Assembly (NCBI GenBank): GCA_946902875.1
Contig: OX336345.1
Location: forward strand, 21,359,395 to 21,423,394
Length of the DNA stretch: 64,000 nucleotides
Direction: 5' to 3'
Source of the DNA: Nematopogon swammerdamellus
Taxonomy: Eukaryota; Arthropoda; Insecta; Lepidoptera; Adelidae
Every line of letters begins with the position of its first letter. Position 1 is the first letter of the stretch. Below, piece by piece: positions 42,005-52,539 of this stretch. The position numbers and the translations under genes were made by a program. Below the pieces are notes generated by a model, which was not told the DNA's origin, made no database searches, and saw only the letters and a program-made list of their open reading frames with translations.

Positions 42005-42298
42005 TCACGAGATTTAACCTACACCGCGTACTACGCTACGCCGTGTTCTCCGCATCATTTTGTATGGAGAAACGAAGTTCGCAAACCTATCAATAGAGGT
42101 GCTGCTCCGTTTCTCCATACAAAATGATGCGGAGAACACGGCTAACTGCCTTAAGAATGCTCAATAAGCAATAATAAAAAAGCAAAAAGTCAAATGTTAT
42201 AATACATTTTTATTCTAATAACATAAGTCAAAATTTTCAAACATAAGCAGTGTCTTTGCGGTGTACTAGGTGTAGGTTAAATCTCGTGATTAGGGTAC
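42005..42298. mobile_element. MITE family Q, copy 2, with F fragment inside
   Basis: Outer arms TCATCACGAGATTTAACC and GGTTAAATCTCGTGATTAGG; the inner pair TTTGTATGGAGAAACG is also present. Positions 42143-42260 are a family F fragment replacing part of the right arm. Confidence 0.7.
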
Positions 42299-42429
42299 AG
42301 CTCTCATTCGCCAAGTGTCTGGAGTGTAACGTGCGATACTGAATTTCGTTCCAAAAAAGGTAACTTCTTGTGTATACATATAATTTTGCGCCATTCTGTC
42401 GAATGGGCGCTGGGCCAACCGTCGCCTTA

Positions 42430-42795
42430 AGCTAGAACCACATCGTCTCGTGGAGTTTCGAGGAGCCGCGTGGCGGTTCCTGGCGCGGATCCACATATTT
42501 TGTATGACTAGAACCACATCATCGTGTCGTGGAGTGTCGTGAGGCAGCGTATCGTGTCGCAGACTCTCTGACTTAGATTGACGCCAGAGCGCCATGCACC
42601 TCCTCCACGGGCCGCTGGCGCTTCACGCCACGTGGTTCTACAACCGCCCCGCCGCGCCGTCCGAGCCACGCGTCAGTTGGCGCGCGGTCGCCGCCGGTAG
42701 GATAGCGGTGCGCGGCGCCAGAAGAACTACCGACACGACACAACGGTGTGCACACGCACGACACGCCACGACACGATGGTGTAACACCACGTAAC
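42430..42795. repeat. imperfect inverted repeat, CGTGTCGTGG-type
   Basis: CCACATCATCGTGTCGTGGA (about 42511-42530) is mirrored by CCACGACACGATGGTGT (42767-42783). A diverged direct copy of the left arm precedes it at 42430. GC-rich centre. Probably a degenerate DNA transposon. Confidence 0.45.
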
Positions 42796-42799
42796 ACGC

Positions 42800-43261
42800 G
42801 CCATACCCCAATCGTTTTGGCAATAACACATACACCAAGTTGGCGTTATCCTGTCCTGAGTCTAGGCGTACGTGCCAATACCAGTGGTATGCTGTGTGAG
42901 ATTAAGATCTCATCTACGTAAAATGACTGCATGCAATAATATTTTGGTACTTTAAAAGAGCCAACGGTCAAGAGCAGTGCCCCGGCAGCACAGCAGCGGA
43001 CGGAGTCAAACGCCAGACTTCGCGATAAGCTGCACGCTCCGAAGATTTATGAGCACTACTTCCACACAAATTCAAACAAAATGACGCCACTGCTCGCGGG
43101 GACGCGGTCGGGCCGGGGCGAATATTTTCGCTGAAAAATTCTAGTTCCCGCTCTCGAGATGAAAAAGTCGGGGAAAAACTTGCGCTTGTTGCAACTTGAC
43201 TATTTGTGTGGCGCTGCAATAGCTGCGGGTAACCGGGACGCCTACTTCAGCCAGCGGGGTC
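42800..43261. other. no recognised gene
   Basis: Unassigned, moderately GC-rich. Opposite-strand frames at 42968-43219 lack a domain. Confidence 0.4.
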
Positions 43262-43760
43262 TGAATTCAGATCAGGGTTGCCAGGTGTCAGTTTACCGTG
43301 GACAGTCCATGCTTTCGATGCTCTGTCCATGGTAAAAAATATAAGTAACGTGGACTATGAAGTCTCCTTGTTTTTAGGCTTCCGTACTTCGTACGGAAGC
43401 CTATTACTAAGCCTAGAACGTCTGTTTGTCTTTCTGCCCATTTGTCTGAGGGCTGTATCTCTTGAACCGTAATAGGTAGCCCGTTGAAATTTTCACAGAA
43501 TATGTTTTATTATAGCCGATTTAACAATAAAAACGAAAATTCACGGGGGTCCCCATACAAGAAACTAAAAAGTGTATGCGCGCCATCTACCGAAAAGAGT
43601 ATGAAGCATTTTAACTAATGCATTGATGGCGTGAGCGGCCCTGACCATGACATGGTGATACGGAACCCTCGGTGCGCGAGTTCGACTCGCACTTGGCCGG
43701 TTTTTTCATTTTGGCGCGCACACTCAAGCGCTTGTTGAAATTGTTGAAAGCAGTTGCGGG
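43262..43760 (+). repeat. family K repeat, copy 2, split by family D
   Basis: AGATCAGGGTTGCCAGGTG ... ACGTGGACTATGAAGTCTCC before the D copy; ACACTCAAGCGCTTGTTG after it. Confidence 0.6.
43372..43708 (-). mobile_element. family D repeat, full length
   Basis: Starts GTTTTTAGGCTTCCGTACTT and ends GAGTTCGACTCGCACTTGGCC. Closest to the copy at 39415-39935. Confidence 0.8.
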
Positions 43761-44754
43761 TGTGTTTTAATCAGAGATCTTTGGTTTAAATTTTATTAAA
43801 ATTCTGAAATTTGCTTTATTAAAACAGCCAAACAACGTATCTGCAAAAAATTGCGATATTTCGCACAATTTATGAAGTAGCACTTTGTATAGAGTGTGAT
43901 CGATAGATATAATTAATTGCCTATTTTAGTATAAAAATTGTAATTCGTACATATTCCGACATTTATTTGAAATACCTAGTTCAAGCGAGCGTGTCTGGAT
44001 TCGCCCCTGATCCCGGCTGTACTCAGGTCGGGGCAACAAAGAATGCAGTATGCGGTACTTAACTTAATTCTGCCCGAGTCCACGCGGCCATTTTTTGTCC
44101 TAACGAGTTTCAGCCGGCGCGGAGCATCCGATACACAAATCTACACAAAATGTTGTTATAGCGCCAAGTACCTTGTTACATGCGCTCGGGAAACCTTTTA
44201 AAACGATAGACAGGGCAAAAGGCTCAAGAGTTCGTCACCGATTAGACATAACGTATGTGACTTCATGTATAGTATTCATCAAGGATCGTATCACAAGCTA
44301 TATCATGTTAACAAAACGCTGACGCTCTGCACTCACGCATCGGCGCGCTCCGTTCCGTTCCGTGGAACAACCTCTCAGCACGCGCGTGGCGCTGCGTCTG
44401 ATGCGAAGTAGCCGCATGCGGCCCTTTCGTTGATGACATTGTCTGTAGTGCGCCATGTTAGACTATGCCCTATCTCTATCGATTTAAATCTTTTGTGCTC
44501 GGGTCATTCGAGCGAGGAAAAGCTTGAGATGGAGTTTACTGAAGAATATCTCAAAAGCAGCTTAAATTTTAAATTTAGAATTATTTTCGTCATTCAAATA
44601 TGGAACGCTGACATTTCATAGTTGTCATCATCAGCTTGATTTATTTCACAATTTCACAATAGCTGTTCCCGCGTCGTCGCTTCGCGGCAAATTATCCTAA
44701 TGAGACTTCTTACATACGCTAGAAAATGTCAGTGATAACCACATTTTAATTCAT
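43761..44754. other. no gene recognised
   Basis: AT-rich, with GC-rich patches near 44090-44130 and 44330-44420. No domain-bearing frame. Confidence 0.4.
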
Positions 44755-44880
44755 ACATATCACACACTGTATCCCGACAATTGGGGTAAGCAAAGTAACC
44801 GGAGTTGTGCTGCAGGCACTCTTGTAAATTGCAGCAAAACACCGACAACCACGTTTAGCAAAGTATTGAAGGCTAGTTTT
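44755..44880 (-). repeat. family C fragment
   Basis: CACACACTGTATCCCGACAA to ACCACGTTTAGCAAAGTATT. Confidence 0.75.
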
Positions 44881-45099
44881 GAGATAACTTTTGGATGTTT
44901 CGGCAAGAAAATGAAGGAGATTGGGTCAAAGCCTCGTCGGGTCTGCAGTTTCAGTTCGGTTCGTTCGGTGTAAAAGTTGGTCGAAGTTCTCGGAGTTGAA
45001 ATGACCTACTTCGGAGCGTAGTCGATACTAGATACTTTAGTCGAACTACATCGATACGTTAACTAGTAACTACAGGATACATTTTGCGCACACAATGTA

Positions 45100-45432
45100 C
45101 CGTGTGGGGCCGGTACTTACAAAGAATAGCCCCACTGCATCTCTCCCCGTGCATGTCGTAAAAGGCATCTAAGGGATGAGGACAAGATGCCGTGCTAAAG
45201 GGAGATAAGCTAGCCACCAGTCACCTTGGAACGGCCCTCCCACTGAGTCATGCAGCGGGTGGGTCTTCGTGCCTTACTTGCTCCTTGATAACTATCAAGA
45301 TAACTATCTTGTCCGAATACATTGCTGAACGTGGTGGTCGGTGTTGTGCTGCAGTTTATAAGAGTACTAGCGGCACAACTCCGATTACTCTGTTTACCTC
45401 GATTGTCGGGATACAGCGTGTGGTATTTATGT
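45100..45432 (+). mobile_element. family C element, full length
   Basis: From ACCGTGTGGGGCCGGTACTT to GGGATACAGCGTGTGGTATT, with a tandem ATAACTATC duplication at 45287-45306. Confidence 0.85.
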
Positions 45433-46634
45433 AAGAGTAACATTTTTGGGGCTCTTCGAGTTTAAAATAAATAAAGTAAGTAAATTAAAATATTATTTCT
45501 TTGCAAAGAAAACCAAATTCAACATTAAATGTTAGCACAAAAGGCAGGATTAATGCCATAAATAATTGTATTCTTGCCAACTTTTGGGGTGTGAGAGTGA
45601 TGTCTCTCGACGACGTTTCGAACCAAACGTTTGGCCCGTCCATGAGCGCTCTGCCCGGTGCGACAGCTGGCAGACAACTGTTATAATAATGTTTAAAAAC
45701 CACTGCAATTTATAAAACCCACTTTATTTATTGATATTATATTCTCCTATTACATTCTAACTGTAAAGCTGATTCAATAGCTGCGAACGATAGCGAAAAC
45801 TGCAGCCCAAAAAGTGTTCAAACGTTCTATTCATTGTTCGGTATGAAAATATTCACAAGGAGATAAAATTAATCACGACAGTACGTTAAGTATGAGGTAT
45901 TTACATTCGCGAAGAACCCAAAACGACGAACATGTGTGCGCAAATGTACAGAGGACGTTACTCTAGATTTATATTACGTAATTGACGAAATGAAACATTT
46001 CAAATATCTTATTACAAAATAATTATAAAATACTTACAATTATTGTTATTACACCTAATGATAAATGTAATTAAATATCTAGAGTTGCCTAGCTCAAGTT
46101 TCATTCAGCATTCATATTAAAAAAAAAACTAAGAAGCTAGAGCTTAACTTACAGCACTAATGACTGTTCTCACCACCTCCGGTTATAGTGTAGCTGTCAG
46201 TTAACCATTAAAATTTTTAGAGTAATCGAAAATTTGGGTGTTTATTTTTTTTATGCAGAAAAAAACAAACAAGTGATAATATATTACATAATCAACCCGC
46301 AAAAAAGCGAAGTAGATTACATAATCAACCCACAACAAAACCTTGTTTTCGTCACGTTACGGCCAATACGTTTTTTTAAAAATGAATTCAGAGACATATT
46401 CGTGATTCGATCGAAGTTAATCAAATTGTGTTTTCAAAAACCTAGCGATATTCCGCAATAGATAAGGTTTCCATATTATATTAAAACTGAATACGTTAAG
46501 TGAGTAATATTGATGGTACATCTCGCAGAAAGAGCAGAATTTTACTTTATATGAAGCCTTAAGCGGAGTTGGTGAAAACGCCTATTAATCAACTCATCGT
46601 CGGCGTCTTAACTCGACAACTCTAAATATGACTC
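45433..46634. other. no gene recognised
   Basis: 45485-45703 is open on both strands (61 and 72 codons) without a recognisable domain. The rest is AT-rich and unassigned. Confidence 0.4.
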
Positions 46635-46884
46635 TAACGCACGGAGAGAGAGAGTAGAGAGTAGAGAGGAGTCGGTCTAAGCAATCTGGGTACGTGCTCA
46701 CCAACTGGGGGCATACGTCATTGAAGTGGGCGTGACATCGCATCGCATCGGAGCTGTCGCGACCCAGCGCACGCGGCGTATTGTGACACTAGAAAAAAGG
46801 GTGTGATAGAGCTATAGGGAATCGGCGAGAGAACGAAAGGGATAAGCGTACTCGATCATTTCATCTTCAGTCTAAATTTGGTTG

Positions 46885-47188
46885 TTTTTTTTTTTTATGG
46901 AAACTGACACGGTTGGCTATATCACCTACAAAATCCGTGATGTCAGCCCATAACACCGGGTGAATTGGTGCCACGTCAGTGCTTCCCTTCGGTCGTGCCG
47001 GCTACACTGAACTGGACGGAAAACACAAACTATTTACATAGCCGTTTCGACCGACCTTTCATTCAGTGCGGTGGTACCAACCCGGGCGGGTTAAACCCTA
47101 CCACCTAGTGATATAAGAAGGGAGTCATATCCCTTATTCGCCTTTTACGACATACACGGGGAGAGATGCAGTGGGGCTATTCTTTTTA
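46885..47188 (-). mobile_element. chimeric SINE: C head plus SINE-A body
   Basis: T run, SINE-A tail and body, the CCTAGTGATATAAGAAGGGA junction, then the C head ending GCAGTGGGGCTATTCTTTTT. Confidence 0.85.
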
Positions 47189-47410
47189 TGATGTCTTCTA
47201 ATGTATTTTTCGATTTTTTAATGAAATAATGTGTCCAATTGTAACAATAATAATGGAATTAATTTATAAGCAAGATGCGGATTGTAATATGTATTTCATG
47301 CAGACCAATTAGTAGAAATAACGTAAAATCTCAACAAATATACATGTTTTCGCGATTTTTTCTATCGAGCAAAGTTTAATAATTGTTTAGTAATATACCA
47401 ACAAAAAACA

Positions 47411-47818
47411 TTTTTTTTTTATGTGATCCGGTATGGGTATGGCTGCGTCGAAGGGGCCAAAGGACATGCTCTAACCAGCCAATATCACCTCCGAGAAGGT
47501 AGGTGCCATACCGGAGACTTCCCTGGATTGCTGGCTATACTGGACTAGAAGGAGAACACAACCGAGGTTGCTTGCGGCCATCTTACATCCAGTACGGTGG
47601 TACCAACCCAGTCGGCTACAATTTGAGCCTACCACCTAGTAAGGGGCAAGGGAAGGGACCTACAGTTTTACACCGGTTCCGAACGGTGAAGCAGCGGGTG
47701 TAGGTACGCACGTAAATTTTTTCGTCAGAAAAAACTCACTGGTACACGCCGACCGGATTCGAACCTCGGACCTCCCGCATGAGAAGCCGATGCCCAAACC
47801 ACTCGGCCACCCGCCGCT
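47411..47818 (-). mobile_element. SINE-B, full length
   Basis: T run, GTGATCCGGTATGGGTATGG, body, then tRNA-like head ending ACTCGGCCACCCGCCGC. Confidence 0.9.
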
Positions 47819-48146
47819 TGAATCATAAATGTGGTGCGGGTATACCTGAAATTTCATATCCCTGAATTGTGTCTTGTTAAGATTAAGAACTTCTGAGAAA
47901 TAAAATATAGCGTCATTTAGCCTCATACGCAGCCTTAAATCGTACGTGATTATTGCACTAGCGAAGCGGTGCCTTCCCCGCTGCTCCAAGCACTGGTGAC
48001 ACACGTTTTACTAGAAATTAAAGATGTCGCAACTCCTCTCTACTCTTTCCTCCGTGCTCTACTTAGGTACCTACATTAATTAAACTTTATGAACATCGGA
48101 GCAGTCCTCTTAAAACTCTAGTTCCGCATTTCCTTTAAAAATAAAA

Positions 48147-48284
48147 AAGACAAAGACAGAGTGTAATTCTTAAGGGCATACTAACTAATAAAAAAAATCT
48201 AATAAAATGCGGATTTTCAGAGACTGACGTACGTTTGCCATTTACAATGCTGTATGCCCACTTAATACTCTCTTTTTCTGTTCA
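48147..48284. repeat. imperfect inverted repeat
   Basis: AAGACAGAGTGTAATTCTTA with AAGGGCATA is mirrored by TATGCCCACTTAATACTCTC. Hairpin length about 138 bp; MITE-like. Confidence 0.45.
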
Positions 48285-48736
48285 CCCCTTTGCCTTTACA
48301 GTTCAAATGTATGAAATGCAAAATGGAGAACTTTTGATAAGAGGAAAAATAAAACTCGCCCGTATGAGTCATCGACATATTTGGAGGCGTGTATGAATAA
48401 TCTTGTGCTTCGAATCATTTCAATTCTATCGACATCCACGAATGCGGCTGGACTGTTCTACGAACCACAAGTGAGTCGATAAACAGGGAAATCTCTGGTA
48501 TTGCACCTTCACGTAGGTGATATTTGCCGGTCGGAATGTGTGCTCTGGCCTCTCTGACTCAGCCACGATGTAAATATAAATGTTCACTCTATGCCAAAAA
48601 GGTTTAGAAGTGATCTTTCGATTGCATATGTTAGCATTGCCGGAGTTCGCTATTTCGACCGCGGAAACCGAGACGTACGGATTTCGAATGGGTTTTACTC
48701 ACATATTAGAAAATAATTAGCTAGGTCGACCATTAA
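48285..48736. other. no gene; SINE-B tail fragment at 48535-48587
   Basis: GGTCGGAATGTGTGCTCTGG and CTCTGACTCAGCCACGATGT match the SINE-B 3' end. The rest is unassigned. Confidence 0.45.
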
Positions 48737-49134
48737 GACGAGACGGAAGTTAACTTTCTCCATACAAAATCATCTTTCGGGGTTTATGTTTTTTACCCCC
48801 CTATAAACCTTATGCGATTTTTAAAATTCTTTTTTTGTTGTAATAAGGACAGTCGAATCTACGTTCTCATTTTTTTAATATTTAAAGTGATGACTCAATA
48901 AAGCATAATGAATTTCATGACATCAAAAAATTCAAAAATCTATTTTTTACGTTCGAAATACATTTTTTTAGCTCCGGTGTTGCATATTTCATCTAAACAA
49001 AAACGATAAAGACAGGAACGTAGATTGTACTTAAGACAAGAAAAAAAAAGTAAAAACCGGATAATAAACCCGGGCTAGAAAACATAAATGCCGAAAGACG
49101 ATTTTGTATGGAGAAAGTTAACTTCCGTCTCGTC
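48737..49134. mobile_element. MITE with TTAA flanks (piggyBac-type)
   Basis: 398 bp between TTAA at 48733-48736 and TTAA at 49135-49138. Inverted ends of about 55 bp are almost identical (GACGAGACGGAAGTTAACTT ... ATACAAAATC). TTAA duplication is the hallmark of piggyBac; the ends are not the usual CCC type, so superfamily is inferred from the target only. Confidence 0.75.
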
Positions 49135-49499
49135 TTAAGGACGCTCTGTGTGTGTCACAGGTGTCGCGAAAATTACCAATCAACTTGCATTATAGCGAGC
49201 AGAGCTTCGCGGCCATTCAGGCGATCACACGCCGACATCTACAGCCAATGGGAGCGCGCATACGTGTCGACATTCTCGGCTTTATGGCCAGTTTTGCCAA
49301 TTTGACCTAGCTATTGATCTAGCTATTATTTTTCTAATCTGACAGCGTTTTTCCCGCAATCTGCATTCTGGACTTGCATCGATTTAAATCAATTCGGAAC
49401 CTTAATATTTAGGTTACAAACAAGAATCACTTGAACAAATAAGACGGTATAGTGGGAGGTTGCACAGAGTTCAGAGCACCACGCGGCGCGCGTGTGGAG
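49135..49499. other. downstream of the spondin-like gene on the minus strand
   Basis: Would hold the 3' untranslated region of the minus-strand gene. I see no canonical AATAAA on the minus strand in this stretch, so the transcript end is not placed. Confidence 0.35.
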
Positions 49500-49702
49500 T
49501 TAGGTCAGTACGTGCGGCACGGGCGCAGGCGCGGTGCAGTTCAGCGGCGCGCACCAGCGCGTCTGCGTGAGCGGCGGGCACTTGGCGCCGCCGCGGCGCG
49601 CGCGGCGCACCACGCGGCGCGTGCGCACGGCCTCGCCGACGCCGCATCCGCCGGAGCAGGCCGACCACGCGCTCCATCCGGACACGCGGCAGTCCAACGA
49701 CC
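49500..49702 (-). CDS. last exon: thrombospondin type-1 repeat of a spondin-like protein
   Basis: Two bases (GG) complete a split codon, then 66 codons and TAA. The residues SLDCRVSGWSAWSACSGGCG and then RTRR, GGAKCPPLTQTRWC and NC give all six conserved cysteines of one thrombospondin type-1 repeat (exon residues 4, 15, 19, 41, 50, 55) with the WxxW motif at 9-12, a known C-mannosylation pattern. The CSGGCG stretch lacks the Ser/Thr before the second Cys that O-fucosylation needs. The repeat ends about 11 residues before the stop, as in spondin-2/mindin, whose repeat also begins LDC-VS-W. The product would be secreted extracellular matrix protein. The acceptor CAG is at 49703-49705 and is preceded directly by a (TG)n tract. 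It could instead be F-spondin or another repeat-bearing protein; the domain call is firm, the family name is not. Confidence 0.75.
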
Positions 49703-49705
49703 CTG

Positions 49706-49724
49706 ACACACACACACACACACA
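49706..49724 (-). promoter_or_regulatory. (UG)n tract abutting a splice acceptor
   Basis: In the gene's sense this is nine TG repeats immediately before the CAG acceptor, in place of a normal polypyrimidine tract. In vertebrates UG tracts at this position bind TDP-43 and reduce exon inclusion (CFTR exon 9 is the classic case); insects have the TBPH homologue. Any effect here is inference. Confidence 0.5.
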
Positions 49725-50285
49725 TACGTTTTAGAATAGAATAGAACCTCTTTGAAATGTGTGCAATAGACATATTTTTTTGTGACAGTTGACAGTGCGT
49801 GCTCACCGTCGGCGCTCACCGTCGGTGCGCGCTGTTGGCGTGCGTGCGTACAAGTATGCATTTCAGTGCCGCGCCGACACATCCGCGCGCACATGGAGTC
49901 ATCAATCAGTGTATGACCCTGCTACTTGTCGGTCAGCGCCGCCGCCGCTCTGAATTTCCCCATAGCATCCAATAGCGCGTTTGCGATCCGACAACGTACG
50001 CTCCAAGCGCCTCGCCGCCGCCGCCCTACAGGCGAGCTGACTGTTCCGTACGCGTCGCGTAGCAAAATACGCGAGGCGCAAAGTGAACATGCCTGCGAAA
50101 GGTCTTATGGTCGTATATATACGGTATGCATATGACAAGAACGTTAGAGGTAGGGACGTCGGACCTTCCTTGCGCCAGCTTAACACGATATTGACTAGGT
50201 AGATACATCGAGGTCAGCGCTCATCGTCAGCGTCATCGCTCTGTGAAGGTGCTAAGAGTGAAACTGAATACGCATGAGTACTAAC
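49725..50285 (-). other. intron between the two spondin-like exons
   Basis: About 580 bp counting from 49703. Its donor GTTAGT is at 50285-50280. CpG-rich patches at 49790-50060 give many overlapping spurious frames. No repeat family recognised. Confidence 0.55.
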
Positions 50286-50539
50286 TGGCTCTCTTCCGTT
50301 TCCTCCTGAGGTCCGGCTCGGCGGCGGGGTGCGCGCCGCGCGCGGCAGGCGCCGAGGAGGGCGGGAGTGCCGGCGGGTGCTTGCGGCGGCGGCGCGCGCG
50401 GTAGCGGCGCGCGAGGCTGTGCAGCATGGCGCTCGTGTCCGGCGACAGCTCGTTGGCGGAGCGCGGCTCCTCGGTCGTGCTGGCGGCGGAGGCGGCGGCC
50501 GGCCGCGCTGGTGACGCCGCGCCGTTGCTGCCGTTCCAT
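50286..50539 (-). CDS. penultimate exon of the spondin-like gene: basic, low-complexity linker
   Basis: One base finishes a split codon, then exactly 84 codons, then one base left over, which fits the two-base start of the next exon (giving Arg). The translation starts WNGSNGAASPARPAAASAAS, then ELSPDTSAMLHSLARRYRAR, RRRKHPP and ends DLRRKRKRA. It is rich in Ala, Pro and Arg with strongly GC-ending codons, unlike the AT-rich surroundings. The RRKRKR cluster just before the repeat domain could be a furin-type cleavage site (inference). Acceptor: TTGTTGTCAG; donor: A|GTTAGT. A stop lies in frame just after the donor, so unspliced RNA would end there. Upstream exons must lie right of 50539 and were not found. 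Confidence 0.55.
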
Positions 50540-50550
50540 CTGACAACAAA

Positions 50551-50893
50551 ATCGGCGTGTAACTATGAGTTTTTTCTGACGAAAAAATTTAAGTACATAC
50601 CTACACCTGCTGCTTCACCGTTCGGAACCGGTGTAAAACTGTAGGTCCCTTCCCTTGCCCCTTACTAGGTGGTAGGCTCAAATTGTAGCCGACTGGGTTC
50701 ATACCACTATACTGGATGTAAGATGGCCGCATAGCAGCGTCGGCTGTGTTCTTCTCTAGTCCAGTACAGCCAGCAATCCAGGGAAGTCTCCGGTATGGCA
50801 CCTACCGTCTCGGAGGTGATATTGGCTGGTCGGAGCATGCGCTTTGGCCCCTCTGACTCAGCCCCCATACCGGATTACATAAAAGAAAAAAAA
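50551..50893 (+). mobile_element. SINE-B body, headless, antisense to the gene
   Basis: Begins just after the tRNA-like box B (ATCGGCGTGTAACTATGAG) and runs to CCGGATTACATAAAAGAAAA. It starts about 10 bp outside the exon acceptor at 50540, so the intron's branch point probably lies in the SINE. Confidence 0.85.
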
Positions 50894-51240
50894 ACAATTT
50901 ACTCCAATAAATCACTAATGCAGTGGGTGATATAGCTAACGATTTGAGTTGTGATAAATTTATCGTAAGTTTCAAACGTGGGCAACGCCACTTGCATTTT
51001 CATGTGATAAATATTTTCTTAAATATCAAAAGTGGGTCACCATTATATTTTTATATGATACATTATTCGTAATTTTCAAACGTGGGCAACACCACCTTGC
51101 ATTTTCAAGTGATAAATATTTATTAAATTTCAATTGTACGTTTGAAATTTAAGAAATATTTATTACTTACAAATTAAACTATAATCGGTGTTCTCGGAAG
51201 CTTCCGCAAGGTGTCCCTCCTTAAGAGTTATCAGGTGTAT
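50894..51240. repeat. degenerate ~54-bp tandem repeat (50965-51130)
   Basis: TTTCAAACGTGGGCAACGCC ... TGCATTTTCATGTGATAAAT recurs about every 50-55 bp (near 50968, 51024 and 51075), then a partial inverted segment (GTACGTTTGAAATTTAAG). No coding. Confidence 0.6.
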
Positions 51241-52194
51241 GAACGAATCTGGCGCGAATCCAACTCATTACTGTGGAATAAATTGGGGATGTTCGTTTGT
51301 ACGCGTGCCGTGTATTTAAGGGCTGCGATTAAGGTGATGTGAGACTGCGTCTGACTAGAATTTCAAGAAGTGTACCGCGAATATTACTTACCTGACAGAT
51401 TCAGTTTTAATATATTATGTAAAACTTCATCTGTAATGAGCGCAGATCGATAGCTTTTTGAAAAAACAATTAGATTAAATTCGCTCTATAAAAAAAAATA
51501 ATGAACATGCCACTGAATTTAGTTTTAAAAACGTATTTAAGGCAACGTGACCAAATCAAGGCTTTGGAAAAAAATATATTTTATTTTTGAATATATAGCT
51601 ATATAAATCCGTAGCATCTTTTCCTTTTTTGTTTCGACCCGTAGTATTGGAATAAAAAAATAAAAACATAATTTTTTATTGATTGATTGTGTTGCATCCT
51701 ACTCCAACCAGCGAAAGCGGCGCCTTGAAAGAGGAGTACGGGTGAATACGGGTTGACAGGGCCTTAAGAGCATGCCCTACGCTTCGGCTTTCCGTACTCA
51801 TGTAATCGAACGATCAATTAAAAAACATTTATTGGCTGCGTGTAAAAATCGTACTTTGTAGAGACTTTCTACCCGATATCTGTGTCACTTTAATAAATAC
51901 ATACATTATGTTAACTCCAAGTGCCTGCGTGCTATCTCCGGCCGAAGGGCGACTTCAGATAAAGACATTTTTAGGCTTGAAACTATAAGAAATCTCAAGA
52001 ACATTATTAATATTAGAAAATAGAAGAAGAATTTATATTAAAACTAAACTAGCTTTAAGAATATTATAATAAAACAAAATATAAATTAAATACCACTATT
52101 ACAATTAAACAAAATGAAGAAAAAAAAAAATAAGAAACAAAATATTTTTTTTTAGCAGAAAAAACTTATTGGTTATCTTGGTAAACATAACATT
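51241..52194. other. no gene recognised
   Basis: AT-rich sequence; should be intron or upstream of the minus-strand gene. No upstream spondin-domain exon is recognisable. Confidence 0.4.
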
Positions 52195-52422
52195 TCGCTA
52201 AGTATTCGAACAAGATTCAATCGATCAAGCAGCAAGTAAGGCACGAAGACCCACCTGCTGTATGACTCGGTGGAAGTACCGTGCCAAGGTGAGAGGTGGC
52301 GAGCCTGTCGCCCTTTAGCACGGCATCTTGTCCCTATCCCTTAGTCGCCTTTCACGACATGCACGGGGAGAGATGCAGTGGGACTATTCTTTTTAAGTAC
52401 CGGCCCCACACGGTAATGCAAT
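52195..52422 (-). mobile_element. family C element, head and middle
   Basis: CTAAGTATTCGAACAAGATT ... GGCACGAAGACCCACCTGCT ... GCACGGGGAGAGATGCAGTG and CCGGCCCCACACGGTA. Confidence 0.85.
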
Positions 52423-52507
52423 CTCCGTTATCTAAAGTAACGGAATATCCGTTCGGCTTCCTCTATCTATTGCAATGAGACCAAGCTCCGTGGGATACTA
52501 ATGAACG

Positions 52508-52515
52508 TATATAAG
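52508..52515 (+). promoter_or_regulatory. TATA box, candidate core promoter
   Basis: TATATAAG followed by a G-rich stretch in otherwise unique sequence. A start site about 30 bp downstream would fall near 52538-52545. No initiator consensus is obvious. Confidence 0.4.
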
Positions 52516-52539
52516 GGGCCGGGGGGGGTGGCTATGGAG

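Larger units (their letters stand above)
46635..48055. mobile_element. family M DNA element, split by two SINEs
   Basis: The left end is GCACGGAGAGAGAGAGTAGA...GAGGAGTC; the right end (48024-48055) is its inverse, AACTCCTCTCTACTCTTTCC. The left part (46635-46880) with AACTGGGGGCATA and GTCGCGACCCAGCGCACG, and the right part (47900-48055) with CACTGGTGACACACGTTTTA, both match the shorter copy at 57205-57455. Nested: chimeric SINE 46885-47188 and SINE-B 47411-47818. Confidence 0.6.

Noticed and set aside
45485..45703. Overlapping 61- and 72-codon frames on opposite strands
   Set aside because: No domain, no initiation or splice context; length is within chance for this composition.
47740..47818. 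Possible tRNA-Leu/Ser gene on the minus strand
   Set aside because: It is the head of SINE-B, with the same sequence at 24650-24725, 29588-29655 and 59670-59739 each followed by the SINE body.
49541..49894. Long GC-rich frames in other phases around the thrombospondin-repeat exon
   Set aside because: They are shadows of the exon's GC-rich codons; only the frame with six cysteines and matching splice phase makes sense.
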